From Prochlorococcus sp. MIT 1314 (GTDB taxonomy: Bacteria > Cyanobacteriota > Cyanobacteriia > PCC-6307 > Cyanobiaceae): DNA of 64,000 bases. Below, in pieces: positions 26,228 through 35,534 of the stretch (positions are counted from its first letter, which is position 1; each line of letters begins with the position of its first letter). Both the position numbers and the translations under genes were made by a program. The stretch lies in NCBI RefSeq assembly GCF_034093315.1, contig NZ_CP139300.1, positions 496,001 through 560,000 of the forward strand. Direction: 5' to 3'. Under the pieces are notes generated by a model. It had not been told where the DNA came from. It was given only the letters and a program-made list of their open reading frames with translations, and did no database searches.

Positions 26228-27484
26228 ATGAAGTTATCTAGCCTTCAACAATATAGTGTCGTTACCGCAAACTATTGGGCATTTACTCTTACTGACGGTG
26301 CATTGAGGATACTAGTTGTTGGTCATTTTCATGAACTTGGTTATTCAACTCTGCAAATTGCTTTACTTTTTCTTTTCTATGAATTTTTTGGAATAATTAC
26401 AAATCTTTTTGGAGGCTGGATAGGGGCAAGATATGGTTTAAGACTTACTTTATGGATAGGAACAATTCTGCAAATTCTTGCTCTTTTTATGCTGATTCCA
26501 GTCAAAGAGAATTGGTCAGTAATCTTTAGCGTCTCATACGTTATGTTAGCCCAAGCGCTTAGTGGGGTAGCAAAAGATTTAAATAAAATGAGTGCAAAAA
26601 GTGCTGTTAAATCAATAGTTCCAGATTCAGGAGAGAATAATCAAAATAGTCAAAAACAATTGTTTAAGTGGGTTTCAGTTCTAACAGGATCCAAAAATGC
26701 ACTCAAGGGTGTTGGCTTCTTCCTAGGGGGTCTCTTATACAAGCTATTGGGCTTTAATAATGCAGTTGGAATAATGGGTTTAGGTCTATGCTTGGCATTC
26801 TTCTTAACTTTATGTCTTCCTAAAGATTCAGGGAAAATGAAAAGAAAGCCAATCTTTAAAGATCTTTATTCAAAGTCTCAAGGTATTAATATTCTTTCAA
26901 GTGCCAGGTTTTTCTTATTTGGAGCAAGAGATGTCTGGTTTGTAGTAGCTCTTCCAGTATTTTTAGACATTTCTTTTGGATGGGACTATTTAAAAATAGG
27001 ACTCTTCTTGGGTGGATGGATAATAATCTATGGTTTCTTTCAAGTATTAGCTCCATTACTTAGAAAAGTATGGGGGAAAAATAATAGCCCAACAAAAACT
27101 ACCGTTCAATTTTGGGGACTTATCTTAACTTTTATTCCTTTATTTATTGCTGGAGCATTAAACGGTGATAAATCATTAGGTCCTGTAATTGTTATTGGAT
27201 TAATAATATTCGGCTTTATTTTTGCAATGAATTCATCTACTCATTCGTACTTGATTTTGGCTTATTCAGATAATGAGAAAGTAAGTTTAAATGTTGGTTA
27301 TTACTATATGGCTAATGCAGCTGGAAGATTATTTGGAACCCTACTATCTGGCTTGTTATTTATGCTCGGTAAAAATGCCACTATAGGTATGCAGTATTGT
27401 TTATATACTTCCTCTATTTTGATTTTTATTGCTTGGCTTACTAGTTCTAAATTACCTTCCTATTCTTCCAACAGCCTCAATTGA
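26228..27484 (+). CDS. arsJ: ArsJ, 1-arseno-3-phosphoglycerate efflux permease (MFS)
   Basis: 418 aa, about 11-12 transmembrane segments. It opens with QQYSVVTANYWAFTLTDGAL and contains GALRILVVGHFHELGYS, FGGWIGARYGLRLTLW and FLFGARDVWFVVALPVFL, characteristic of ArsJ. It directly follows gap. The last 33 bp of its coding sequence overlap the 3' end of the convergent pstS. Confidence 0.92.
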   Translation: MKLSSLQQYSVVTANYWAFTLTDGALRILVVGHFHELGYSTLQIALLFLFYEFFGIITNLFGGWIGARYGLRLTLWIGTILQILALFMLIPVKENWSVIFSVSYVMLAQALSGVAKDLNKMSAKSAVKSIVPDSGENNQNSQKQLFKWVSVLTGSKNALKGVGFFLGGLLYKLLGFNNAVGIMGLGLCLAFFLTLCLPKDSGKMKRKPIFKDLYSKSQGINILSSARFFLFGARDVWFVVALPVFLDISFGWDYLKIGLFLGGWIIIYGFFQVLAPLLRKVWGKNNSPTKTTVQFWGLILTFIPLFIAGALNGDKSLGPVIVIGLIIFGFIFAMNSSTHSYLILAYSDNEKVSLNVGYYYMANAAGRLFGTLLSGLLFMLGKNATIGMQYCLYTSSILIFIAWLTSSKLPSYSSNSLN

Positions 27485-28423
27485 TTTTTTTAAAATTTCT
27501 CCTTTCAAGGGAACGAAACCTAAGGCAGGAGCTTTATCTTGATATTCATCGCTGAGCAATTTATAGAATGTATCTTGAATTGCCTTAGTATTTCTTCCAT
27601 TACCTCTTTCGTAAGCAAGTATCCAAGTCAATGTTGCTATTGGATAAGCTCCTTTAGCAGTAGGATTGGGATTTTTACCCGCCAAGTTTTCATCAAGATT
27701 TATTCCATTTAAAGCTATTGCACCTGACTCAGTATTGGGGGTAACGAATTCACCAGAAAGATTTTGAAGTGCAGCAGCCTTAACATTACCTTTAATGTAT
27801 GACTGGTTTACATAACCAATTGCACCTGGAGTATTTTGAATAACACCTGCAACACCAGAATTACCTTTTGCGCCAACTCCGGAAGGCCATTTAACTGATT
27901 TACCAGTACCTAAATTCCAGGTTTTAGAGAAAGCCTCCATCGAATTTGTAAAAGCTTTGGTCGTGCCTGAGCCATCAGAGCGATGCGCCCAAGTTAATTT
28001 ACCTGACTTACATCCTAATTCCTTCCAATTTTTTATCATTCCCATTGCTACTTGAACAGCCTGCTCTTGAGTTAATTTCAAATCGCAATCATAGTTATAT
28101 CCAAACGCAATTGTTCCACCAACCATCGGTATTTGTACGAGTCCTCTTTTAACTTTCTCTATATCAGAATCTTTCATTGGATCATCTGATGCACCAAAAT
28201 TAACAGTTTCGTCTATGAAAGCTTTTCTTCCAGATCCTGAACCTACTGCTTGATAATTAACTCTAGGACCTCCAGATTTAGCTAAGTCAAAAAACCACCT
28301 GGTATAAATTTTCGAAGGAAATGATGCACCAGCTCCACTCAATCTTTTTGAAGCCATCGCAGATGGAGCAAGTATTAATGAAATTGCAGAAGATAAAATG
28401 AGAGTTTTTTTGAAAATACTCAT
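27452..28423 (-). CDS. pstS: Phosphate ABC transporter substrate-binding protein PstS
   Basis: 323 aa with a signal peptide (LSSAISLILAPSAMAS). Phosphate-binding blocks: LSGAGASFPSKIYTRW, VGSGSGRKAFID, NFGASDDPM, WAHRSDGSGTTKAFT and PGAIGYVNQSY. It delivers phosphate to PstCAB. No pstCAB genes are present here, so this copy must use a transporter encoded elsewhere. Its upstream region carries the same operator palindromes as gap, suggesting ArsR control. It overlaps arsJ tail to tail by 33 bp. Confidence 0.94.
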   Translation of the reverse strand: MSIFKKTLILSSAISLILAPSAMASKRLSGAGASFPSKIYTRWFFDLAKSGGPRVNYQAVGSGSGRKAFIDETVNFGASDDPMKDSDIEKVKRGLVQIPMVGGTIAFGYNYDCDLKLTQEQAVQVAMGMIKNWKELGCKSGKLTWAHRSDGSGTTKAFTNSMEAFSKTWNLGTGKSVKWPSGVGAKGNSGVAGVIQNTPGAIGYVNQSYIKGNVKAAALQNLSGEFVTPNTESGAIALNGINLDENLAGKNPNPTAKGAYPIATLTWILAYERGNGRNTKAIQDTFYKLLSDEYQDKAPALGFVPLKGEILKKSIEAVGRIGR

Positions 28424-28494
28424 TAGCCACTTTAATTAAAGTCAATTCATTTATAGCATCAAACAAAAGACGAAATTCAAAGGTTAAGAAATAC

Positions 28495-28536
28495 ATCAAA
28501 TTATTTTGATATAATCAATAATTCTTGATATATAAT
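28495..28536 (-). promoter_or_regulatory. ArsR-type operator pair upstream of pstS
   Basis: ATCAAATTATTTTGAT (28495-28510) and ATCAATAATTCTTGAT (28514-28529). The second is the exact reverse complement of the first palindrome before gap, so read in the direction of pstS the two regions are almost the same. It lies about 70-105 bp before the pstS start. Confidence 0.7.
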
Positions 28537-28819
28537 CTAGCAGCTCAATTAAAACGCTTACTACTTGCATAAAAAAGCTGAGCCTGCATTATTTAATACT
28601 TAAGGCCACAATGTGACAATGATTGGCTCGTGAAAATTATTAGTGTCTTTATGACACTAGGTCATAGCCGGGCGATCCTTGGGCGATCAAATGCTTAACT
28701 TTGCAACACTTTGCTGCATATAAGACAATTCTTGAGACTCATATTAATCCTAGTCATACCAACTAATAAGCTATAGCCTCACTTCGTTCTCATGGATGCT
28801 GTCGCAATTTGCTGATCGA

Positions 28820-28865
28820 GTGCTTTGGGAGCACTAGGTCGCAGGTTCGAATCCTGTCGCCCCGA
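28820..28865 (+). repeat. tRNA-Pro 3' fragment F2 with terminator
   Basis: 46-bp exact copy, followed by CTCAATCAAAACCAAGTCAT and hairpin AGAGAGT/ACTCTCT with T6 at 28888-28914. The upstream block contains AAGCTATAGCCT, shared with F3 and F4. Confidence 0.95.
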
Positions 28866-29140
28866 CTCAATCAAAACCAAGTCATAGAGAGAGTTCCCCA
28901 GACTCTCTTTTTTATTGTAAAGAAGTTGGAATAATGAGACTGAGCGAGATTTGAGCGAGGATTTGCAATACCTTGAGTAACCTTGCTTTATTTAATTCTC
29001 AAATATTATTGGGCTAGATGACCAATAGCATTATTTAAAATATGTAGATTACCAAAATTCTAAATAAGAATTTATAGGACAGACTTAACTATTTCCAATA
29101 GTAAAATTTATACAAAATATATATAGTATCTGATTGCATA

Positions 29141-29178
29141 AAAAAACCTCTCTAGCTAAAGAGAGGATATTTTTTTTA
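29141..29178 (-). terminator. Terminator downstream of pcb fragment
   Basis: Stem CCTCTC/GAGAGG (29147-29152 with 29161-29166), with A and T runs on both sides. Confidence 0.7.
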
Positions 29179-29185
29179 AATTTAA

Positions 29186-29674
29186 CTATTTTTGTGTAAT
29201 TTTTGCGTCTTCCATATTGTCAAACGCTTGACCAATTTTCTTGAAGTCAAATCCCATAGCTCTTAGAGCATGCCATAAATGACCTTGTAAGAAAAAGAAT
29301 CCCAAATAAAAATGAGCATTTGCAAGCCAAGCTCTTGAACTATATACACCAGAACCTAAATCAACTGTATCAGTAAAATAAGGAGCGAATTCAAATTGAA
29401 GTTTTAAAGGTTCTCCATAAAGATCAACTGGGTAAATTGTTGTATTAGAAGCGCACCAGAATGCAGCTACAAAAGCCATATAGGAAACGCCTACTACTGA
29501 GTAAGACAAAATAGCCTCAGCTCCAAGTAAACCTTTACCTTTGAATTCCGTATATTCTCCAACTTGCTTAGTAAAAATGTGGAAAATTCCGCCAATAATT
29601 TCTAAAAAGGCTAGAAATGCATGACCTCCTAAAACATCTTCTAAACTATCTTTTGAACCTATTTTTAAATAGCT
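29186..29674 (-). pseudogene. pcb: 5'-truncated Pcb chlorophyll a2/b2-binding antenna gene
   Basis: The open frame encodes ~162 residues equal to the C-terminal part of a Pcb/CP43-type antenna: DVLGGHAFLAFLEIIGGIFH, FKGKGLLGAEAILSYS, FWCASNTTIYPVDLYGEP and FYLGFFFLQGHLWHALRAMG. A complete Pcb is ~350 residues with six helices; the first half is absent, a TAA precedes the frame, and no good start exists. It probably no longer makes an antenna. The retained sequence is well conserved, so truncation is recent. Confidence 0.85.
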
Positions 29675-29862
29675 TTACAGAATTTATGGCATTTGTTCAT
29701 AAGACATATTTAAAACATCATTTAATACACTTGTTTGAATTAATAATTACTTCTTAGTGTCTAAAAAGTATCTTTAACCCTCTTGGTATATTTTTTTGCT
29801 TAATAGTTAAAAAAAACAATTTAATATGAATCTAATATATTTTCTTAATTACAAATAAATTC

Positions 29863-30015
29863 ATGTTTTCTTTTTCATTTAATTCATTGGCTTCATTTGC
29901 TATTGGTGGTTTCAATCCTTCTGCGGCTGCCGTAGGATTTGGTTTTATGGCACTTTTTGCCCTTATAGGGATTATTCTTGGACCAAACTTTAGTAAACTT
30001 GATACTGATCAATAA
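29863..30015 (+). CDS. 50-aa single-helix membrane protein (E3 copy)
   Basis: Contains FAIGGFNPSAAAVGFGFMAL, then a hydrophobic helix and GPNFSKLDTDQ. A near-identical paralogue is encoded at 40363-40500 in cassette E7. The N-terminus differs slightly between the copies. Size and topology suggest a thylakoid mini-subunit, but the family is unrecognised. Confidence 0.7.
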   Translation: MFSFSFNSLASFAIGGFNPSAAAVGFGFMALFALIGIILGPNFSKLDTDQ

Positions 30016-30217
30016 ATTTTTTTATAGATTTGAATTCAAAGGTAAACTTAAAAACCTTATTTTTTATTTTTTGAGCGAGATTTGAGCGAGATTTTGCATA
30101 TTTTTGCAATACCTTACTAAATCTTTTAAATTTTTGAGACTCAAATATTTTGCTTTTATTGCAACAAATAAGATATAGCATAACTTGTTTCTCATGGGGG
30201 CTGTCGCATTTTGCGTA

Positions 30218-30267
30218 GCGGGTGCTTTGGGAGCACTAGGTCGCAGGTTCGAATCCTGTCGCCCCGA
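30218..30267 (+). repeat. tRNA-Pro 3' fragment F3 with terminator
   Basis: The match begins slightly earlier than in other copies (GCGGGTGC). It is followed by hairpin AGCGAGT/ACTCGCT (30291-30297 with 30304-30310) and T6, a stem that differs from the tRNA-Pro terminator at paired positions. Confidence 0.95.
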
Positions 30268-30470
30268 CCATTTAAAATCCAAGTTATATCAGCGAGTTTC
30301 CCGACTCGCTTTTTTATTTCTCATTTGTCTTAAAAACTCAAATAGCGATTAAATAGCGATTATTTGTATAGCTTTGATATACCTAGTAGGCTTAATCGCT
30401 AATGATTATATTTATCTTTGAGTACCTTTTTATTTTTTTAGCTATAAAGTAATTAAGAATTTTATGTTCA

Positions 30471-31055
30471 ATGGCTAAAGAGGATTGGGCTGTAAAAGGT
30501 AGATATCTGCTTAAAGGTATAGATGATCTTAAAATTCAAGGTGAAGATGAAAAACTATTCCCTGAATTATTTGGTTATCGTGATGAGAATGATTTAAGAG
30601 AAGCTATTGAGGATGCAAAAAAAATACCCGAAAAAAAATTAACCCCCCTTAGTTCTAAAGATGAATTAGTCAATCCTGACTTTAATTTCATACCAGATTT
30701 TTTTATATTAAATGACTTCCTTGCTCATACAATTTATGAAGAGGGGATTTTATATATGTCAAATAAATGTCTAGAACAAAACTATGCTGATACAGAGCTT
30801 GAGTGGTTCGAAGTTGATGAAGAGCATTTAGAGGACAATGGTTTAGATTTAAATGTTTTTGATGAACCAATGTCTTACTCATATATTGATGCGATTATTT
30901 ACGCAGATGGAGAACCAGTCGAATTTGATGACATTCTCGAACATTATGGCAATTTGAAAAAACATCATCTTGATCTCGATCATTTTTATTGGATGGGTAA
31001 ATCTTTCGTTTCTAGGCATAATTTTGGATTACGAACTCCTTACGGACTAAATTAA
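30471..31055 (+). CDS. Acidic soluble protein, unknown function (E4 cargo)
   Basis: 194 aa with strong excess of Asp and Glu, particularly in residues 95-160 (FEVDEEHLEDNGLDLNVFDE). No membrane segment or known motif. The C-terminus contains HFYWMGKSFVSRHNFG. It is the sole gene of cassette E4, so its function may relate to element maintenance, host fitness or anti-restriction mimicry; all speculative. Confidence 0.7.
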   Translation: MAKEDWAVKGRYLLKGIDDLKIQGEDEKLFPELFGYRDENDLREAIEDAKKIPEKKLTPLSSKDELVNPDFNFIPDFFILNDFLAHTIYEEGILYMSNKCLEQNYADTELEWFEVDEEHLEDNGLDLNVFDEPMSYSYIDAIIYADGEPVEFDDILEHYGNLKKHHLDLDHFYWMGKSFVSRHNFGLRTPYGLN

Positions 31056-31229
31056 TTATCTTTTAGACATTTTTAAAAATTAGCGATTATTTAGCGATTA
31101 ATTGTATACCTAAGGATAATATTGTATATCTTTGGCCTATTTTTAAGACTCGTAATTTTGTAGATATAGCAACTAACAAGCTATAGCCTGACTTGTTTAT
31201 TTAACCTACTGTCTCAATTTGTCGTATGG

Positions 31230-31275
31230 GTGCTTTGGGAGCACTAGGTCGCAGGTTCGAATCCTGTCGCCCCGA
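31230..31275 (+). repeat. tRNA-Pro 3' fragment F4 with terminator
   Basis: 46-bp exact copy. It is followed by hairpin AGACAGG/CCTGTCT (31295-31301 with 31310-31316) and T6, again a compensated variant of the terminator. Confidence 0.95.
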
Positions 31276-31458
31276 CTCTAATAATCCAAGTCATAGACAG
31301 GTTTCCCAGCCTGTCTTTTTTATTGGATAATTGTCTCATAATGAGAAAGGAGCGCTAGAAGGAGCGCTAGTATCTTCGAAGATCTTAAAAGGGTGCTTAA
31401 ATTGTTAATTGATAGATAAAAATAATTCCAACCCTCTATAAGCTGAACTTATTAAAGC

Positions 31459-32145
31459 TTATGCAACTCTAAATTCCTTTTTCATATTCATTTCTGGCAA
31501 GTCATTCATTGAGTCTCTCCATTCCTGGGCCCATTCACTTTGACTATGTCTATAAATTCTAATTAGTTCATCTACAGAGGAATCATGATAATCAACTCTC
31601 AGATCTAAAAGAGGAAAGCCTAGTTCTCCACTAACTTTTAGAGCGCTTGAGGTTGAACGGAGGCTTCGTTTATCTCCACCTATATTTTCTCCTGCATTAA
31701 GAGCATCAAGTAGTCTTTTCCCTAATTTAATATTTGGATCACTTTGCTTGAAAACATCAGCCATCACCTCAAGAACTTCAATATTCTCTAGAAAATTGCC
31801 AGCTACAGAAAAGTTTTCTCCACTTATATGTCCGCTTGTCTGAAAACATTCTTGACCTGTCCAGCATGCGCTTCTCCCATACTTATCAATTAGGTGAACC
31901 TGTCTTTTTTCCCTGCCAAAATCTTCTTTAATTAAATCTTCCAAAACAATTTTCGAATCAGAGCAGGATTGGAGTGACTCAAGACTTCTTATTCCTAAAT
32001 ACGGATTAGTTTGCCCTTGAGTTGCAACAGCACCAACCTGTGATCTAACGAATGAAACTGTTGAGCCAACAGCTATATGACAAGAAGAAACTGCAACACC
32101 AAATCTATTTTTTAAAGGATCAAAACCAATAATTGAAAATGTCAT
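31459..32145 (-). CDS. DUF1028-family protein (Ntn-hydrolase-like)
   Basis: 228 aa. TFSIIGFDPLKNRFGVAVSS, GAVATQGQTNPYLGIRSLE and SVAGNFLENIEVLEVM are typical of DUF1028. The family has an Ntn-hydrolase-like fold and often sits beside amidohydrolases. Last gene of the E5 operon; its start abuts the end of the M20 hydrolase gene. Confidence 0.88.
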   Translation of the reverse strand: MTFSIIGFDPLKNRFGVAVSSCHIAVGSTVSFVRSQVGAVATQGQTNPYLGIRSLESLQSCSDSKIVLEDLIKEDFGREKRQVHLIDKYGRSACWTGQECFQTSGHISGENFSVAGNFLENIEVLEVMADVFKQSDPNIKLGKRLLDALNAGENIGGDKRSLRSTSSALKVSGELGFPLLDLRVDYHDSSVDELIRIYRHSQSEWAQEWRDSMNDLPEMNMKKEFRVA

Positions 32146-33423
32146 TTATATCATTAGAGGCTTGTATAAAAAATTCTTATCGATGGAAAATATTGTATTT
32201 AATAAAACTTCAATACCATTAGCACATTGATCAAGAGAAGTATATTCCTTGTAGGAATGACTCAGACCATTTCTGCTCGGGACGAAGATCATAACCATAG
32301 GACAGATCCTTCCTATTTCTTGTGAGTCATGACTTGCTTTGCTTGGTAATATTCCAGTTTTAAATCCCAACTTTTCAGATTCATGAAATGAAGAGCTAAC
32401 TAACTTAGGGCATGACTTAGTGGGAATCACTTCAAATTGAGGTTCTATCTGTACTACGCATCCAGTAACTTCTTGAATTTCTGAGCATAGAATCTCAGTT
32501 CTTAAACTCATTTTCCCAAGTACATCTTCATCTAAATCTCTCATATCTATCGTGAATACTGCTTCTCCTGGAATAACATTTGCCGCATTGGGATGTAACT
32601 TCAATTTACCAACTGTTGCGACTGCACTTTCAGAAGTAGTTTTAGCTATCTGTTCAATGCCAACAATAATTTTAGAGGCTGCCAAAAGTGCGTCATTTCT
32701 ATTTGACATCGGTGTAGTTCCAGCATGATTTGCCTGACCTTTAACCCTAACGGTTATTCTTTTTTGACCTACTATTCCATTAACAATTCCGATATCCAAA
32801 CCACCATCTTCAAGGACCTTTCCCTGTTCAACATGTAATTCAAGAAAAGCGAATATATCTTTTTTACTTCTTGCCGCACTTTTAATCTCAAGCCAATTTC
32901 CACCAATCCGAGAAAGATTATCAATTATTGAGCAAGAATTACTGGTAACAAAATCTTCTTCTTTAATAGATAAATTACCTGTAAAGCCTTTACAACCAAT
33001 CATTGTCGATTCTTCATCAGCAAAGACAATGATTTCAAATGGTCTATTTAATTTAATATCATTTTCCTGAAGAAAAAAAGCAATTTCAATTCCTGCAATC
33101 ACGCCTAAAGTTCCGTCATACTTACCTCCCTTTGGAACAGTGTCGAGATGAGATCCGGTAACAATGGGAGGTAGATTATTATCATGCCCATCTAATCTTG
33201 CAATAATATTTCCTGCAGTATCAATCCTTATTTTTAAACCTAATTCCTTAAGGGTTTTCATAAAAAAATTTCTTGCATATATATCTTCATCAGAAAAACC
33301 TCTTCTTGAAACAGAACCATTCTCAGAAGCTCCGATTGAAGAAAAAGAATTTATCAAGTCTTGGATTCTCTCCCTATTTATTACCTGTGGCTCTAGGATA
33401 TTTAACCCAGCGCTATAACTCAT
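32146..33423 (-). CDS. M20-family N-carbamoyl amino acid/allantoate amidohydrolase
   Basis: 425 aa. Zinc-site blocks: VTGSHLDTVPKGGKYDGTLG (His, Asp), FADEES, ELHVEQGKVLEDGG, and the lid-domain sequence QANHAGTTPMSNRNDAL. These mark the hydantoinase/carbamoylase group (N-carbamoyl-L-amino-acid hydrolase, allantoate or ureidoglycolate amidohydrolases). Partner genes suggest a carbamoylated amino acid as substrate. Metal-dependent, cytosolic. Confidence 0.9.
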   Translation of the reverse strand: MSYSAGLNILEPQVINRERIQDLINSFSSIGASENGSVSRRGFSDEDIYARNFFMKTLKELGLKIRIDTAGNIIARLDGHDNNLPPIVTGSHLDTVPKGGKYDGTLGVIAGIEIAFFLQENDIKLNRPFEIIVFADEESTMIGCKGFTGNLSIKEEDFVTSNSCSIIDNLSRIGGNWLEIKSAARSKKDIFAFLELHVEQGKVLEDGGLDIGIVNGIVGQKRITVRVKGQANHAGTTPMSNRNDALLAASKIIVGIEQIAKTTSESAVATVGKLKLHPNAANVIPGEAVFTIDMRDLDEDVLGKMSLRTEILCSEIQEVTGCVVQIEPQFEVIPTKSCPKLVSSSFHESEKLGFKTGILPSKASHDSQEIGRICPMVMIFVPSRNGLSHSYKEYTSLDQCANGIEVLLNTIFSIDKNFLYKPLMI

Positions 33424-33517
33424 ACTTCTATTACTTAAACCTTTTTAAGGTCTCTTATTTTTCAAATAAAACCTGTATTGGTTTACACCTTTTCAGAAAT
33501 TAATTTAAGAAACGAAT

Positions 33518-35530
33518 TCAAACTTTCCAGCCCAAATTATCAGCCATCTTTTGAGCCTTATCAGGGATATCCTCAATTATAAAAATCTTATATAAGATCT
33601 GAACACTTAAAAGATGATTGATTATTGCATCCAATTGTACTTTTTCTGAGGCATCAAGCTCTGAACTAAAAAATGTATTCAGCAAATCATTTACTTCTTT
33701 TTCATCCAAGATTCCAAATTCTCTTATCCTCTCAGGACTTAAAAATTCATTCACAATTTCCTTCATAGAACTTAAATTATCTTTATCTGCATGGGAAGGG
33801 GGAGCCATGAAAGGAAATTTTTCACGTTTATATAGTGATTCAGGCAGCAATCCTGACATGGCTTCTCTTAAAACATACTTCTCGACATTGTCTTTAATCC
33901 TTAATTCAGGGGGAACAGCAACGGCAGCTTCAGCTAGGTGATGATCTAAAAATGCAGGTCTGGCTTCCATTGAATTTGACATATCCACTCTATCTCCACC
34001 CCATGTGAGAATTTGGCCCTCAAGCATAGTCTTCATCCAAACATACTGAGCCTGATCAATTGCGTATCTATTTTCTAACTGTTCAAGGTCAAGTTCTCCA
34101 AAAATTGCCGCCCCAGGATCATAAGTTTCCGTTATCTCTTTATATTTACTTGAGACTAGACTTTTCGCATAAGTTTCACATGCAAGCCAAGGTTGAAGGC
34201 AACTTGGCGTGAATCCTAAAAATTCCTTGAAAGATTTATTACTTATATCTTCATTAGCTAGCATCGCGCCCTTGAAAATATCATTTGAATTTTCCAGATT
34301 TTCTCTAAGATTCTCAGATCCTGAATTAGAAATTCCGACACCATAGGTATACATATCTTTTCTAAAAGCGGGATAGCCTCCAAACAATTCATCTGAGCCC
34401 TCTCCTGTCATAACGACCTTATAATCGAGCTCATTTACTCTTTTACTCATAAGGTACTTTGCAATTGCAAGAGTGTTATAAATAGATCTTTCAGTAAACC
34501 ATAGAACCTTTTCAAAATTCCCATACAGATCATCTCCATTTATTTTTAAAATCTCATGATCTGCATTGGTGGCGACAGCCATCTCTTTTGCTATCGAAGT
34601 TTCATCATATCTTTCATCACTGAAACCAATCGTGAATGCCTTGACTGATTTTTGACTTATGGCAGAAGCCAATCCCAAAATTGAGCAACTATCAATTCCA
34701 CCGGACAAATAACAGCCGACAGGAACATCAGCGACCATTCTTAATTCAACTGCTCTCAACAATTCTTTTCTAATATTTTCAATAAAATATTCTTCACTTT
34801 TCTCTCTTTCATAAGTGTTTTTCTTAGGGAAATTTATATCCCAGAATTTTTCCTCTGTTATCTGAAATTTATTATTTACTCTTTTGACCTTAAGGATATA
34901 TCCGGGTTTAACTTGTTTAACACCGGCGAATGCTGTAGAGCCAGGTACCATTACCTGCATCAATTGATGTACCAGTCCTTCACCCGTAAATTTCCTTTCA
35001 ACTGATGGATGGGCGAATAATACTTTTAATTCAGAGCCAAATATTAAGGAATCATCGGTCTCAATCCAGTATTGAGGTTTAATCCCAAAACGATCTCTTA
35101 CAAGATAAAGACAATCCTGTTCTGCATCAAACAATGAAAAGGCAAATTCTCCTCGCAGATAAGATAATGATTCATCAATGCCATATTTCTCATAAAGCCT
35201 AAGTAATATTTCAGAATCGCTTTTTGAAGAAAAGCTTACGCCCTGTGCAACAAGATCAGCCCTGATTCTCTGAAAGTCATAAAATTCACCATTATGCGCC
35301 ATCAGAATATGATTTTCGGCACCACCGACAAAAGGCTGTCTGGCTCGATTTTCATTTAAATCTATTATTGATAATCTCGCATGACAGAATCCTACAGAAG
35401 CATCATCTGATAATTTATATCCAAAACCGTCAGGTCCACGATGGCTTTGAATAGCCGCCATGTTTACAAGAATCTGAGGTTCAACAGATTTATTTTTTGA
35501 TTTATTAAAAACCCCGCCTATTCCACACAT
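33518..35530 (-). CDS. asnB: AsnB-like glutamine-dependent asparagine synthetase
   Basis: 670 aa. It has N-terminal Cys2 (MCGIGGVFN) of the class II glutaminase domain, RGPDGFG, MAHNGEFYDF and LRGEFAFSLFD. The synthetase domain carries the PP-loop SGGIDSCSILG, VVMTGEGSDELFGGYP and SMEARPAFLDHHL. It amidates a carboxylate with glutamine nitrogen via an acyl-adenylate. Because it sits in a mobile operon with transcarbamylase-like and M20 genes, the true acceptor may not be aspartate. Confidence 0.9.
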   Translation of the reverse strand: MCGIGGVFNKSKNKSVEPQILVNMAAIQSHRGPDGFGYKLSDDASVGFCHARLSIIDLNENRARQPFVGGAENHILMAHNGEFYDFQRIRADLVAQGVSFSSKSDSEILLRLYEKYGIDESLSYLRGEFAFSLFDAEQDCLYLVRDRFGIKPQYWIETDDSLIFGSELKVLFAHPSVERKFTGEGLVHQLMQVMVPGSTAFAGVKQVKPGYILKVKRVNNKFQITEEKFWDINFPKKNTYEREKSEEYFIENIRKELLRAVELRMVADVPVGCYLSGGIDSCSILGLASAISQKSVKAFTIGFSDERYDETSIAKEMAVATNADHEILKINGDDLYGNFEKVLWFTERSIYNTLAIAKYLMSKRVNELDYKVVMTGEGSDELFGGYPAFRKDMYTYGVGISNSGSENLRENLENSNDIFKGAMLANEDISNKSFKEFLGFTPSCLQPWLACETYAKSLVSSKYKEITETYDPGAAIFGELDLEQLENRYAIDQAQYVWMKTMLEGQILTWGGDRVDMSNSMEARPAFLDHHLAEAAVAVPPELRIKDNVEKYVLREAMSGLLPESLYKREKFPFMAPPSHADKDNLSSMKEIVNEFLSPERIREFGILDEKEVNDLLNTFFSSELDASEKVQLDAIINHLLSVQILYKIFIIEDIPDKAQKMADNLGWKV

Positions 35531-35534
35531 CTAG

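Larger units (their letters stand above)
24653..28865. mobile_element. Island cassette E2 (arsenate/phosphate cargo)
   Basis: Between fragments F1 and F2. Direct-repeat pairs GGGCGATC at 24683/24694 and 28670/28681 (11-bp period) mark both ends. Both are followed by AT-rich TAACTTTGCA words. The left pair is only 31 bp from F1, consistent with loss of the terminator segment; the right pair is 132 bp from F2. Cargo: arsR, gap, arsJ, pstS. Confidence 0.75.
28866..30267. mobile_element. Island cassette E3 (pcb fragment cargo)
   Basis: Between F2 and F3. Direct-repeat pairs GAGCGAG at 28942/28953 and 30073/30084 (11-bp period) at both ends, each followed by a TTTGCAATACCTT word. The left pair is 77 bp after F2 and the right pair about 132 bp before F3. 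Cargo: truncated pcb and a 50-aa membrane protein gene. Confidence 0.75.
30268..31275. mobile_element. Island cassette E4
   Basis: Between F3 and F4. Direct-repeat pairs TAGCGATTA at 30343/30354 and 31081/31092 (exact 11-bp period) at both ends. The left pair is 76 bp after F3, the right 130 bp before F4. It carries a single gene, so it is about 1 kb in total. Confidence 0.78.

Noticed and set aside
29990-30181. Minus-strand ORF of 63 codons opposite the E3 mini-gene end
   Set aside because: Overlaps the repeat pair and non-coding right end of E3; no protein-like features.
30064-30282. Minus-strand ORF across tRNA fragment F3 (RQDSNLRPSAPKAPATQNAT)
   Set aside because: It is an artefact of translating the tRNA 3' end backwards, a well-known false protein motif.
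33164-33941. Plus-strand ORFs within the M20 hydrolase and asnB genes
   Set aside because: Antisense to clearly conserved enzymes; no independent support.
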